The notes: generated from the letters alone by a model not told the origin. A stretch of DNA of 64,000 nt from UBA2266 sp964406945 (GCA_964406945.1 CAYOTO010000017.1:7382-71381); one strand, 5' to 3'; positions 25,737 to 35,818 are shown, counted from the stretch's first letter. Program-made: numbers and translations.

Positions 25737-27041
25737 ATGGGTTCGAAACCTACTTCAACACCGGCGATGACCTCGAGAGAGCGGATTACCGCGGCCGCAA
25801 ATCACCAGCGTGTGGACAGAATACCCCTGGATCTGGGAGGTACGAACTGCTCCGGAGCCCATGTCAGCGTTGTTGCCGGACTCAGGCAGGCCCTCGGCCT
25901 CGATAAGCCCGGAACCCCCGTCAAGGTGGTCGAACCCTACCAGATGCTCGGTGAAGTGGGGCTGGACCTCATCGACGCACTCGGCATTGATGTGGTTAAT
26001 CTGCCAGGCCCGAAGAATTTTTTCGGTTTCGCCAACAACGGCTGGAAAACGTGGCGAACTTTCGACGGAACCGACGTACTCGTTCCCGAACTTTTCAACA
26101 CCCGGCCCGAACCCGACGGCGATATCCTGATGTATCCCGAGGGCGACAGATCGGCCCCGGCCTCGGCCAGAATGCCCGCGGGAGGCTTCTATTTCGACTC
26201 GATCATCCGTCAGCAGCCCATCGACGACAGCAAACTCGATCCACAAGACAATCTGCAGGAGTTCGGTCCCGTCAGCGACGAAGACCTGGAATATTACCGG
26301 ACCAAAGCCGATGAACTGCACGCAAACACCGATCTTGCGATAGCGATGCATCTGCCGGGAACGGCCTTCGGTGATATCGCGCTTGTGCCCGCCCCCTGGC
26401 TGAAAGAACCGCGGGGAATCCGCGACATCGAAGAATGGTACATCAGCACCGTCACAAGAACCAGTTACCTGCAGGAAGTTTTCGCCCGACAGGCTGAAAT
26501 AGCGCTGGCCAATCTCGAACTCATCCACCAGGCCGTCGGCGATAAGGTACAGATTGTGTTTATGGACGGCACGGATCTGGCGGCCCAGAACACGCTCTTC
26601 TGCGGCCCCGACACTTACAGGCAACTCTACATGCCTCACAGCCGCAAGGTCAACGACTGGATTCACGCCAACACGCAGTGGAAGACAATGAAGCATTGCT
26701 GCGGCGGCTGCGATCCGCTCATCGAAGGTTTCATCGACGCCGGTTTCAATATACTCAACCCCGTGCAGACCTCCGCACAAGGTATGGACCCCCGGAGACT
26801 GGTCGAAAAATACGGCGGTAGAATTGTATTCTGGGGCGGCGGTGTCGATACGCAGCAGACCCTGCCTTTTGGTGAGCCAGATGAAGTCCGGAACCAGGTT
26901 TCCCAACGTCTTGACGCCTTCGGCAAAACCAACGGCTTCGTTTTCAACACAATCCACAATGTTCAATGCAACACACCGGTCGTTAACCTGCTGGCTATGT
27001 TCGAAGCGCTTGGCAGAGAAGTCCCGGCGGTTGCGGAGTAG
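25737..27041 (+). CDS. Uroporphyrinogen-decarboxylase-family protein (methyltransferase-like)
   Basis: 434 residues of the URO-D fold. The N-terminus SRERITAAANHQRVDRIPLD is the standard opening of this superfamily. A C-terminal MKHCCGGCDPLIEGFIDAGF and LNPVQTSAQGMDPRRLVEKY match the metal-site region of the MtaA/CmuA type rather than true HemE. Such proteins in planctomycetal sugar clusters are not haem enzymes. Methyl transfer or demethylation of a substrate is plausible but unproven. ATG 25737 follows TGGAGA at good spacing; an ATG five codons earlier is possible. It heads a likely operon with GH2, sulfatase and MFS genes. Confidence 0.75.
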   Translation: MGSKPTSTPAMTSRERITAAANHQRVDRIPLDLGGTNCSGAHVSVVAGLRQALGLDKPGTPVKVVEPYQMLGEVGLDLIDALGIDVVNLPGPKNFFGFANNGWKTWRTFDGTDVLVPELFNTRPEPDGDILMYPEGDRSAPASARMPAGGFYFDSIIRQQPIDDSKLDPQDNLQEFGPVSDEDLEYYRTKADELHANTDLAIAMHLPGTAFGDIALVPAPWLKEPRGIRDIEEWYISTVTRTSYLQEVFARQAEIALANLELIHQAVGDKVQIVFMDGTDLAAQNTLFCGPDTYRQLYMPHSRKVNDWIHANTQWKTMKHCCGGCDPLIEGFIDAGFNILNPVQTSAQGMDPRRLVEKYGGRIVFWGGGVDTQQTLPFGEPDEVRNQVSQRLDAFGKTNGFVFNTIHNVQCNTPVVNLLAMFEALGREVPAVAE

Positions 27042-27047
27042 TCGATC

Positions 27048-29192
27048 ATGAAAAAGTCCCAGCTTAAGATCGTTTTCTTCTGTTCCACTGCATTTCTGAT
27101 CTGCGTTCTCGTGCCGGCTTGCATCATTGCAGCACCGGTCCGAAATACCGTCAATCTAAACGGAACCTGGCAAATAGCTCAGGGCTCGATGGACTCTAAG
27201 CCCCACAACTTCGACGCCGCAGTCCCGGTGCCCGGCCTGGTGGATATGGCGAAGCCCGCATCTGAAGACGTTGGCAAGGTGAGCAATAAACGACAGGCCT
27301 TCTGGTATCGCCGCACCTTCGAGATAGACGGCGACATTCCCGCCGTCGCCGTGCTCAAGATAAACAAGGCCAAATACGGAACAAAAGTGTTTCTAAACGG
27401 CAAAGCAGTCGCCGAACACCTGCCGTCCTTTACGCCCGGTTATTTCGACATAAAAGAATATCTGAAGGGAAACGGCCAGACCAACGAACTGCTCGTTCGG
27501 GTCGGCGCCAACCGCGAGTCGCTGCCTGAGGGCATGCCCGGCGGCTGGGATTTCGAAAAGTACCTGTACATTCCCGGTATCTACGATTCGGTCGGGATTA
27601 TTCTCACCGGCCCGGCGCACATTCGCAACATCCAGACCGTGCCCGACATCGAGTCGAAAACTGTCAAGATTGTCGCCGAGATCAAAGCGGCATCGCAGTC
27701 GACAACTACCGCACTTCAGTGCAGCGTAACCGCGGCAGATTCCGGAAAGCAGGCAGGCTCGGCAAAATCGCAGCCCGTGATGATACCCGCCGGTGAAATC
27801 GCAAAGATTGAACTGAAAGTTCCGATCCGCGACTGTAAACTCTGGTCGCCCGAAAAGCCGTTTCTCTATAAACTGCGAGCCACGACATCTTCGGATGTAT
27901 TCGAGACCAGATTCGCCATGCGTTCTTTTCGTTTCGATCCCGACAGCGGCAGGGCGGTCCTGAACGGAAGGCCCTATATGATGCGGGGCACGAACGTCTG
28001 CATCTACCGCTTCTTCGAAGACGCTGCTCGAGGCGACAAACCGTGGCGAGAAGAGTGGGTCCGAAGGCTGCATCGCAAATTCAAATCGATGCACTGGAAC
28101 TCGATACGCTACTGCATCGGCTTTCCGCCCGATTTCTGGTACGACATCGCCGACGAAGAAGGCTTCCTGATTCAGGACGAATTTCCTATCTGGCTGCTCA
28201 GCCGGGCTCCCGAAGAGCCCCTGGCCGACTACATAATACCGCAGTACACCGCCTGGATGCGGCAGCGCTGGAATCACCCGTGCGTCGTCATCTGGGACGC
28301 GCAGAACGAAAGCCACACCGCCGAGACCGGCAAAGCCCTAGAGGTCGTCCGGCATCTGGACCTTTCCAACCGCCCGTGGGAAAATGGCTGGGCCGAACCG
28401 CAGAGCCCGACCGATTGCGTCGAATCGCACCCCTACAAGTTCATCCGAACCTGGCAGGACAAAGAGCCGTTCAGACTGGCCGAGATGCCGCGGGTCTCAC
28501 CGGTGCCGAATCTCAACAATTCACAGAAGAAATTCAATGTGCCGATCATCAACAACGAGTACGGCTGGCTGTGGCTGAATCGCGACGGCGCACCTACGAC
28601 ACTCACCGTGAAGATATACGAAAGCCTGGGGCTGTGGCCCGGCTCCACCCCCGACAGGCGTTTCGAGACCTATGCCCGGTATCTGGCCGCCCTGACGGAG
28701 TTCTGGCGGGCCCACCGCGAGTGCGCCGCCGTGATGCACTTTTGCGGCCTGGGCTACTCTCGCCCCGGCTTCGAGGAAAGACCGCTGGGCGGCGCAACCA
28801 GCGATCATTTCATAGACCTGGAAAAACTCACTTTCGAGCCTCATTTCGAAAAGTACCTGCGACAGGCGTTCGCACCCGTTGGCGTCATGCTCGACTTCTG
28901 GGCCTCGCAGGTACCTCCCGGCCGGTCGAGACAAGTCAAGGTCTTCTTGATTAACGATTTATATGAAGACTGGAGGGGAAACATTACGCTGGAGTTGAGC
29001 AGGGCCGGCGAAGTTGTAGCCGTGCAAGAGACCGCGTGCACCGTCGAACAACTCGGCCGCACGATTGTAGATTTTGAGCAGGTCTTCCCCGAAGAACCCG
29101 GACGATACCGGATAACAGCCCAAATAACGAACCCCGGTGGCGAGACCGTCCAGAGCATACGCGATTTTACAATCAAAAAACCTAAGAAATAG
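27048..29192 (+). CDS. Exported glycoside hydrolase family 2 protein
   Basis: 714 residues with a signal peptide (~1-27, ending CIIAA-PV). Domain order: jelly-roll sugar-binding domain (~30-190), Ig-like domain (~195-290) and TIM barrel (~300-600), then a C-terminal beta domain. The acid/base Glu is E421 in VVIWDAQNESH and the probable nucleophile E504 in VPIINNEYGWLW, both in the right GH2 context. The family includes beta-galactosidase, mannosidase and glucuronidase; specificity cannot be read from motifs. It begins six bases after the preceding stop, so it is translationally close, and it is followed by a sulfatase. That suggests attack on a sulfated glycan. Confidence 0.88.
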   Translation: MKKSQLKIVFFCSTAFLICVLVPACIIAAPVRNTVNLNGTWQIAQGSMDSKPHNFDAAVPVPGLVDMAKPASEDVGKVSNKRQAFWYRRTFEIDGDIPAVAVLKINKAKYGTKVFLNGKAVAEHLPSFTPGYFDIKEYLKGNGQTNELLVRVGANRESLPEGMPGGWDFEKYLYIPGIYDSVGIILTGPAHIRNIQTVPDIESKTVKIVAEIKAASQSTTTALQCSVTAADSGKQAGSAKSQPVMIPAGEIAKIELKVPIRDCKLWSPEKPFLYKLRATTSSDVFETRFAMRSFRFDPDSGRAVLNGRPYMMRGTNVCIYRFFEDAARGDKPWREEWVRRLHRKFKSMHWNSIRYCIGFPPDFWYDIADEEGFLIQDEFPIWLLSRAPEEPLADYIIPQYTAWMRQRWNHPCVVIWDAQNESHTAETGKALEVVRHLDLSNRPWENGWAEPQSPTDCVESHPYKFIRTWQDKEPFRLAEMPRVSPVPNLNNSQKKFNVPIINNEYGWLWLNRDGAPTTLTVKIYESLGLWPGSTPDRRFETYARYLAALTEFWRAHRECAAVMHFCGLGYSRPGFEERPLGGATSDHFIDLEKLTFEPHFEKYLRQAFAPVGVMLDFWASQVPPGRSRQVKVFLINDLYEDWRGNITLELSRAGEVVAVQETACTVEQLGRTIVDFEQVFPEEPGRYRITAQITNPGGETVQSIRDFTIKKPKK

Positions 29193-29244
29193 CCGGTGGG
29201 AACCCGGCTGTTTGTCAATTGATTTCAGATTGGAGCGTTTGAAC

Positions 29245-31194
29245 GTGAAACACAGGAACACCACGAGAAGGCAGTTTCTCAAAATAGCCGGCGGCTCGCT
29301 GTCCGCCGCGGCCGTTGCGGGTTGCCTTGAAAACAGTAGTGACTCCGAAGCGGTCGCCGGAAGACCTAATATCCTCTGGATAACCTGCGAAGACATTAAC
29401 CCCTGGCTCGGCTGTTACGGCGACGAAAACGCCATCACGCCCAACATAGATAAACTCGCCGAAGAGGGCATACTCTACGAAAACGCATACGCCACCGCGC
29501 CGGTGTGCGCCCCATCCCGATCATGTCTGATAACGGGTGTATACGCCACAAGCCTGGGCACGCAGCACCTCCGTTCGACGATTAAATTGCCGTCGCATAT
29601 CAAGCCCTTCCCGAAATATCTCCGCGCCGCCGGCTATTACTGCTCCAACAACTATAAAGAAGATTACAATTTCCAGGACCCGAACATCTGGGACGATTCC
29701 AGCCCGACCGCTCACTGGCGAAACCGCGACAAGGGCCAACCATTCTTCAGCGTATTCAACTTCACCTCGACCCACCAGGGCAAGATCAACGGCCACGAAG
29801 AGCAGTTCAACGAAAACTGGCGGTCCAAAGTCCCGCAAGAACTGCGCCACGACGCCCAGCAGCTTTCCCTACCGCCGTACTATCCCGACACGCCGATGGT
29901 CCGCAGGATATGGGCCCGCTATTATGATCTGATAACCTACATGGACCGGCAGGTTGCCGAGGTCCTGGCCGAACTCGAAGCCGACGGCCTGGCGCGCAAT
30001 ACAATCGTGTTCTTCTTCGCTGACCACGGCATGGGCATGCCCCGCTACAAGCGAACTCTCTACGACTCCGGCCTGCACGTGCCGCTGATCGTACGATTTC
30101 CCGCGCCTCTGAAGCATCTGGCCCCGGCAAAGCCCGGCAGCAGAACCGACCGACTCGTCAGCTTCGTCGATTTCGCACCCACGGTTCTGAGTCTTCTGGC
30201 CATTCCCCCGGCCGGATACATGCAGGGCAGACCGTTCATGGGCCCCTGGAAGTCCGATGAGCCGCAGTATGTCTTCGGGGCCTCCAGCCGTGTGGACGAA
30301 GCCTACGAAATGGCCCGCAGCGTCCGGGATGACCGCTATAAATACATTCGCAACTTCCTGCCCCACCTGCCCTGCATTCAGCCCAGCGAATATTGCGATC
30401 GTGCCGAGATCATGAAAGAGCTGCGAAGCGTTGCCGATTCTGGAAACCTCGATGACGTACAAAAAACGTGGTGGACGCCAACAAGGCCCCGCGAGGAACT
30501 CTACGACACGAAATCCGACCCCTACGAAACCAACAACCTGATTAAGTCCGTCTTTTACCGCGGTACCGCCCGAAAGATGAGCGCCGCTTTGCGCGAGTGG
30601 ATGCTGGAAACCCGCGACACCGGTCTTCTGCCCGAAGGAATGATGCACGATTTGACCGAGGCAGCGACACCCTATCAATTCGCCCATTCACCGCAATACG
30701 ATCTCGAACGCATTCTCGATACCGCCGACATGGTCGCGGCTGAAGACGTCCGCGCTGCCGAATTGATCAAGCGGGCCGAAGACGATGACCCCGCAGTCAG
30801 GTACTGGGCGGTTCTGGCACTGGGCGTTCTGCCGGAAAAAGACCAGGCCGTGGAGACCACGCTCGAAAGAGCGCTCGGGGATTCGCAGCCGGTTGTTCGA
30901 TTCACCGCCGCCGGCGCCCTCTGTCGTATGGGACAATGTGACCAGGCTCTGCCGGTTTTGGCCGAGGGACTCCGCGAAGACCGCCTGGAAAACGTACTGC
31001 ACGCGGCCCGCGAGATACAGTTGATAGGCGACAAGGCCAAACCGATTGCCGAGCAGATAAAACAGGCCCAGTACCGCTGCCTCGATTCCGAAGGCGACTA
31101 CAGGAACATAAACCACCCGATGTTTATCTACTGGGCTCTCTACCATGCACTGGAAAACTGCGGCCTGCCACCGGGCCCGATGCCGAAAATCTGA
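29245..31194 (+). CDS. Tat-exported sulfatase with C-terminal HEAT-like region
   Basis: 649 residues. It starts at GTG with a twin-arginine signal, TRRQFLKIAGGSL. The alkaline-phosphatase-fold sulfatase core follows, with PNILWITCEDINPWLGCYG metal ligands. The formylglycine site is C88 in VCAPSRSCLITG (C-x-P-S-R), to be oxidised by an anaerobic or FGE-type maturase. The region after residue ~490 holds repeats such as DPAVRYWAVLALGVLP, like HEAT/PBS repeats. It removes sulfate esters from glycans. Placed between the GH2 gene and the sugar porter with only 3 bases to the latter, it strongly suggests one operon. Confidence 0.9.
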   Translation: MKHRNTTRRQFLKIAGGSLSAAAVAGCLENSSDSEAVAGRPNILWITCEDINPWLGCYGDENAITPNIDKLAEEGILYENAYATAPVCAPSRSCLITGVYATSLGTQHLRSTIKLPSHIKPFPKYLRAAGYYCSNNYKEDYNFQDPNIWDDSSPTAHWRNRDKGQPFFSVFNFTSTHQGKINGHEEQFNENWRSKVPQELRHDAQQLSLPPYYPDTPMVRRIWARYYDLITYMDRQVAEVLAELEADGLARNTIVFFFADHGMGMPRYKRTLYDSGLHVPLIVRFPAPLKHLAPAKPGSRTDRLVSFVDFAPTVLSLLAIPPAGYMQGRPFMGPWKSDEPQYVFGASSRVDEAYEMARSVRDDRYKYIRNFLPHLPCIQPSEYCDRAEIMKELRSVADSGNLDDVQKTWWTPTRPREELYDTKSDPYETNNLIKSVFYRGTARKMSAALREWMLETRDTGLLPEGMMHDLTEAATPYQFAHSPQYDLERILDTADMVAAEDVRAAELIKRAEDDDPAVRYWAVLALGVLPEKDQAVETTLERALGDSQPVVRFTAAGALCRMGQCDQALPVLAEGLREDRLENVLHAAREIQLIGDKAKPIAEQIKQAQYRCLDSEGDYRNINHPMFIYWALYHALENCGLPPGPMPKI

Positions 31195-31197
31195 CCC

Positions 31198-32595
31198 ATG
31201 CAGCCAGTCGAATTTCAAAAACACAATGTAAGCGGCGCCCGTTACGTGCTGCTGATCTCCCTGGTTGCGGCTCTTGGCGGGCTGCTCTTCGGATACGACA
31301 CGGCCGTAATAAACGGCGCCATAGGTCCGCTCAAGACCCACTTTCAACTGGACGCAACGGGCGAAGGCTGGGCCACCGGCTGTGCGCTGGTAGGCTGTGC
31401 TCTGGGCGCCGCGTTCGCGGGTATATTCAGCGACCGCTTCGGTAGAAAAAAGGTGCTCGTCTTCGCGGCCGTCATGTTCCTGGTCTCGGCCATAGGAACC
31501 GCACTGCCCAAGACACTGACCGCGTTTATAATCTACCGGATAATCGGCGGCATCGGCGTCGGCGCAGCATCCTTATCGTCGCCTATGTACATCGCGGAGG
31601 TCTCCCCCGCCCGGATCCGCGGCCGAATGGTCTCGGTGAATCAGTTCGCCATCGTAAGCGGAATCCTCCTGGTGTACTTCGTCAGCTATTTCATCGCCCG
31701 CGCCGGCAATGAAGTCTGGAACGCCTCGGCCGGCTGGCGGTGGATGTTCGGCTCCGAGTCCATTCCCGCGATACTGCTGCTTGTGCTGCTTTTCTTCGTG
31801 CCGGAAAGCCCCCGCTGGCTCACCAAACAGAATCGCCCCGATGAGGCACTGGACATTCTAAATCGCGTCGAACCCGACAAGGCCCGGGCCGAGCTGGACG
31901 AAATTAAGGACGCCATCGCACGCGAAAGCGGCTCTGTGAGGCAGTTTTTGCACCCGGGGATGACAATGGTCCTGATAATCGGTATAGCCCTGGCCGTCCT
32001 GCAGCAGGTCACCGGCATTAACGTCTTTCTCTACTTCGGTACCGAGATATTCAAAAAGCTCGGCTCCGAAACCAACGCCGCTCTTCTGCAGACCGTCGTG
32101 GTGGGAGCCGTCAATCTCACCTTTACGGTCGTAGCCATCTGGACCGTGGACAAGCTCGGCAGAAAGCCCCTTATGATTATCGGCTCGGCCGGCATGGGAC
32201 TGACGCTGCTCGGCATGGGCATGGCCGCGTTCTTCCAGAAAACTGACGTCTACGTGCTGGCCTTCATCCTGGGATACATCGCGTGCTTTGCCCTGTCTGT
32301 AGGCCCGGTCACCTGGGTGATACTGAGCGAGATATTCCCGACCCGGATCCGCGGCCGGGCAATGGCAATCGCAACCGTCTGCCTCTGGGCCGCCAATTAC
32401 CTCGTCAGCCAGACCTTCCCGATGATGAAGGAAAACGACTGGCTCGTCGACAAATTCCACCACGCCTTCCCATTCTGGCTCTATGCCGGGTTCTGCGTGG
32501 TCCTGCTGGTGTTCACGGCCGTTTTCGTCCCCGAGACAAAAGGCAAAAGCCTCGAACAGATCGAAAGGCGCTGGCTGGACCGGTCCGGCCGCTGA
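31198..32595 (+). CDS. MFS sugar porter
   Basis: 465 residues and 12 transmembrane helices. Sugar-porter motifs are present: LLFGYDTAVINGAIGPL in helix 1, DRFGRKKVLV in the 2-3 loop, PESPRWLTKQNR before the central loop, QQVTGINVFLYF in helix 7 and PETKGKSLEQIE at the end. It is probably a proton symporter for a hexose or pentose. It starts three bases after the sulfatase stop. It is the likely uptake route for the monosaccharide released by the GH2/sulfatase pair. Confidence 0.92.
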   Translation: MQPVEFQKHNVSGARYVLLISLVAALGGLLFGYDTAVINGAIGPLKTHFQLDATGEGWATGCALVGCALGAAFAGIFSDRFGRKKVLVFAAVMFLVSAIGTALPKTLTAFIIYRIIGGIGVGAASLSSPMYIAEVSPARIRGRMVSVNQFAIVSGILLVYFVSYFIARAGNEVWNASAGWRWMFGSESIPAILLLVLLFFVPESPRWLTKQNRPDEALDILNRVEPDKARAELDEIKDAIARESGSVRQFLHPGMTMVLIIGIALAVLQQVTGINVFLYFGTEIFKKLGSETNAALLQTVVVGAVNLTFTVVAIWTVDKLGRKPLMIIGSAGMGLTLLGMGMAAFFQKTDVYVLAFILGYIACFALSVGPVTWVILSEIFPTRIRGRAMAIATVCLWAANYLVSQTFPMMKENDWLVDKFHHAFPFWLYAGFCVVLLVFTAVFVPETKGKSLEQIERRWLDRSGR

Positions 32596-32718
32596 CAGAT
32601 ATACGAAGTAGATATTGCCCTTTGGCGAGGACCTCGGTTACTCGTTTTAGTCCCGGCTTGTGACAGCTTCGCGAATCCCCTTTGCATCGGCAGAACATTA
32701 TGCTATTCTTGCTGCCTT

Positions 32719-33138
32719 ATGGAATTTCCACAGTGCACAAAAATTACGAGCCACACCATCGAGGTGGTGCCGCGCTACGCCGAAACCGACAAGGCCGGCG
32801 TCATCCACCACAGTGTATACCCGGTCTGGCTGGAGATGGGAAGAACCGAGCTGCTTCGCGCAAACGGCGTTGCATACAGGGACCTCGAAGCCGCCGGTGT
32901 ATTCTTCGTAGTCGCCCGCCTCGAAATCAAATATCGCCGCCCCGCGACATACGATGAGAAGCTGCAGCTCGTAACCGAGTGCACCAGAGTAACCGCCAGC
33001 CGGGTCGAACACTCCTACAAACTCTTCCGCACCGCCGACGGACTGCTCCTGGCCGAAGCCTCCAGCACACTGGCCTGCGTAAATCCCGAAGGTAAAATCC
33101 AGCGCGTTCCGGAATTCATGTACCCCGAATCCCACTGA
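32719..33138 (+). CDS. Acyl-CoA thioesterase, YbgC/FadM-like hotdog fold
   Basis: A 139-residue single hotdog domain. RYAETDKAGVIHHSVYPVWL matches the 4HBT active-site region (an Asp near the helix start and a tyrosine-rich stretch), followed by FFVVARLEIKYRRPATYDEK. These enzymes hydrolyse acyl-CoA or acyl-ACP thioesters. No ribosome site precedes the ATG, and a weak -10 (TATTCT, 32704-32709) sits just nine bases upstream. The mRNA may be leaderless or nearly so. It converges on the protease gene with only 15 bases between. Confidence 0.85.
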   Translation: MEFPQCTKITSHTIEVVPRYAETDKAGVIHHSVYPVWLEMGRTELLRANGVAYRDLEAAGVFFVVARLEIKYRRPATYDEKLQLVTECTRVTASRVEHSYKLFRTADGLLLAEASSTLACVNPEGKIQRVPEFMYPESH

Positions 33139-33153
33139 TAACGGCCGTGCCTG

Positions 33154-35739
33154 TCAGTTGGCCTGGTCGAGCCATTTATCCGCGAATGCCGCGAAGTCAT
33201 CCTGGTTTATTATCCCGTAAACCGCACCCGAAATATTGCACGCGGGATCCCAGTTAGCGTCGCCCGGTCTGCTCAGCCAGGCCTCCATCAGCACCGACAG
33301 ATCCGCAATATCGACCGAGCAGTTCACCTCGAAATCACCCTCCAGTTCATCCCCGGCCGTGGTCGAACTCAGCCTGATCCTCGGGACCATAGTGTTGACC
33401 TGCATCGGAGGACTGTTCCACATATTCCAGTTCAGCGGGTCTCCGTGCGTACTCTCGGCATAGGCCATGAAGACTCTGTAACCCTGAGGGTGCCACGCTT
33501 CGCATTCGCCCGAAGGCGACGCCCAACTGTTGCCGTTGTGGCTGAAGTCAACCATGAGATTGCTCGTGCCGTTGTATTCGAAAGGTGTCGTGAATTCGAA
33601 ATATGTCCACCCGGTCGAATTCACGGTCGTGGTCTTTCTGTAAACCATCGTCCAGCCACTCGTCTCCCAACCCGAAGACTCGCTGTAAGCGTTAAGATAC
33701 GTATGCTTGATTCTTATCGTCCAGTTGTCCAGAGGTTTGGCCGGCAATGCAGTCACGTTCAGTGCCAGGCCGGTTATCTTACCGGCTTCGCCTATCTCGC
33801 TGCTCAGGTAAATTACCTGCGTTCGCGAGTCATCGTACCCGACGCGCATAGGCCATCGTTGTGACGACCCTGTCGATTCGCCCAGGGTTGTTTCCACCGT
33901 ATTCTCCGTGTCGATCGAAATGGTCGCCGCCGCCGAGAGCCCACCGGCAGGAGACATGCCGCCGTCGTCGGCGGCAAATTCGAACGAATCCGAACCGGCG
34001 TAGTAACTACAAGCAACGTACTCGACCTGGTTGCCGCCGCCGGCCAGCGTATACGGTGCAGCGGTGATGCGACCCGCGGACGGGTCGGTCAAATGTCCGT
34101 GTTTCGGCAAAGTCTCTACTGTATAGTCCAGCTTCCCGGGAGGATTCGGCAGATTATCGTCCACCGCCTCGAGCGTAATCAGCTTGGGCGTACCGCTGAT
34201 TGCCGAGACGTTTTGAGCCTGTGCGGTGGGAGGCGACGCCGAACTCGAAACAAAATCAACTCCCCAGACATTGCCGCAGGCCCCGAAGTCGGAACTGCGG
34301 CCGGTCGATCTGTATCTGGTTGTAAATGCGTGAGGCGGTTTTGCAGCCTTAATGGTGTAAGTCCTGCTCGAAGGAAGGTTTACGAACGCATAGACGCCTT
34401 TCGAATCGGTGATGGCGTATCGGGTGCTTATACCGTTGTTCTGGGCCGTAACGCTCACGCCGGCAATCGGACTGCCGCCCGCGTTCACCGCACGTCCGCT
34501 GATTAGCTCGCCCGATCCTGATTTGAAGATGTTGTAGACACACGCATCGACGATGTTAAAAGTGTATTCGGCATCTATCGAAGGAAGCGCATACCACGCA
34601 TTGCTGTTGCCGCTCCAGCCCATGTTCAGATGATGATAAAGGGTGGCGCCGGTGTAGCCGTAGCCATCACACACCACCGCATGTCCGCCGTAAGGACCGT
34701 CGAGACTCAACATCACCGGATTGCCCGCATCGAGATTAGGGTTTACCATCCTCCTGAACGAATCGCCCAGGCCCTGATCCTGTGTGTAAACGCTGTTGCC
34801 GTAGCCGAAATGAGTTTGCAGTCTCGCGGATGCATCGAACGGAGACGCCGACGAGCCACCGGTCGAGACGGGACCGTAATTGGTATTGATCGACTCAGCG
34901 GCGTCGTAGCATAAATCGCCGATAGCCTGTCTCTGCATCAGCGTTATGCTCTGATCGGGAATCAGCGGCATATTGCTCCAGACGTAAGTGGCCGGCCATT
35001 CGTGATAGCGCATGATCTGTGCCATACTGTTGGCCACGCAGCCGACTGGGTAATTGTTGCTGTTTCCGCTGCCGTACGGCGGTGTATAATAATTATAAAG
35101 GCTGATTCCGTTAACGTAGTCACCAACCGTGGTCTGGCCCCACTCGCTCTGCAAAAGAGGCTCGACCCGGACGTCGGGTACAGCACCGAAACCCATTGTC
35201 GATACGCCCGAGCCTTCTTCGATCAGTTCGGCCCATTGATTCTGCGCCGACTCGGCGGACTGCTTCAAAATGCGATCTTCATCCGAAGGCAGGCCCTTGC
35301 GCTGCACACTTTGCTTTGTATGCAGCCTTCGCACCACACCGATTCGTCGGGGCAGATCGCGACTTACCAGCGCCCCCAGGGGTCTATCCTCGCCGGGATC
35401 AAAACGTCCTTTTTCCGCGTAGCAGATAATGGGAGTGACTTCATCGTCGGCCGGTACGACAACAAACCCCGACGGCTCGAGATACACTACATAATAAAGC
35501 GCCTCGCCGTCAGTTCCGTTGTAAGTCTCAATCTCGTCACAGAGCCGCCGCGAGTCCGTATTGAAAGGCCGCCGATGACGAGCCAACCATCCCCGCGCCA
35601 CCTCCTCAGCGCTGTTCTTACCTGCAGGCAGTGCCGCAACCTCCGAAGAAAGAATCACTGCAATTAGAATTGCAGCGGCAAGGAATGACCTCAATAGAAA
35701 GCAACCCCCATATTCCGCTAAAACATCTGTCTTTCGCAT
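33154..35739 (-). CDS. Exported C10 (streptopain-like) protease with dockerin-like C-terminus
   Basis: 861 residues. Domain order: signal peptide (~1-37), Spi-type pro-domain (~40-130) and C10 catalytic domain. The nucleophile is C234 in YPVGCVANSMAQIMRYHEW and the base H353 in GPYGGHAVVCDGYG. Then come a carboxypeptidase-regulatory-like beta domain (GRAVNAGGSPIAGVSVTAQN), Ig/cadherin-like segments and a dockerin-like tail (INQDDFAAFADKWLDQ). It is a secreted cysteine protease, probably docked to the surface or to a complex. ATG 35739 has GAGGAAT upstream and starts the signal sequence properly. A minus-strand TATAAT lies 80 bases upstream. Confidence 0.85.
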   Translation of the reverse strand: MRKTDVLAEYGGCFLLRSFLAAAILIAVILSSEVAALPAGKNSAEEVARGWLARHRRPFNTDSRRLCDEIETYNGTDGEALYYVVYLEPSGFVVVPADDEVTPIICYAEKGRFDPGEDRPLGALVSRDLPRRIGVVRRLHTKQSVQRKGLPSDEDRILKQSAESAQNQWAELIEEGSGVSTMGFGAVPDVRVEPLLQSEWGQTTVGDYVNGISLYNYYTPPYGSGNSNNYPVGCVANSMAQIMRYHEWPATYVWSNMPLIPDQSITLMQRQAIGDLCYDAAESINTNYGPVSTGGSSASPFDASARLQTHFGYGNSVYTQDQGLGDSFRRMVNPNLDAGNPVMLSLDGPYGGHAVVCDGYGYTGATLYHHLNMGWSGNSNAWYALPSIDAEYTFNIVDACVYNIFKSGSGELISGRAVNAGGSPIAGVSVTAQNNGISTRYAITDSKGVYAFVNLPSSRTYTIKAAKPPHAFTTRYRSTGRSSDFGACGNVWGVDFVSSSASPPTAQAQNVSAISGTPKLITLEAVDDNLPNPPGKLDYTVETLPKHGHLTDPSAGRITAAPYTLAGGGNQVEYVACSYYAGSDSFEFAADDGGMSPAGGLSAAATISIDTENTVETTLGESTGSSQRWPMRVGYDDSRTQVIYLSSEIGEAGKITGLALNVTALPAKPLDNWTIRIKHTYLNAYSESSGWETSGWTMVYRKTTTVNSTGWTYFEFTTPFEYNGTSNLMVDFSHNGNSWASPSGECEAWHPQGYRVFMAYAESTHGDPLNWNMWNSPPMQVNTMVPRIRLSSTTAGDELEGDFEVNCSVDIADLSVLMEAWLSRPGDANWDPACNISGAVYGIINQDDFAAFADKWLDQAN

Positions 35740-35818
35740 GACAGGCAAATTCCTCAAAAACCGCTCCTGCCCCGTTGATTTCGGCCTGCAAACCGTATTT
35801 ACCCGGCCCAGAACACCC

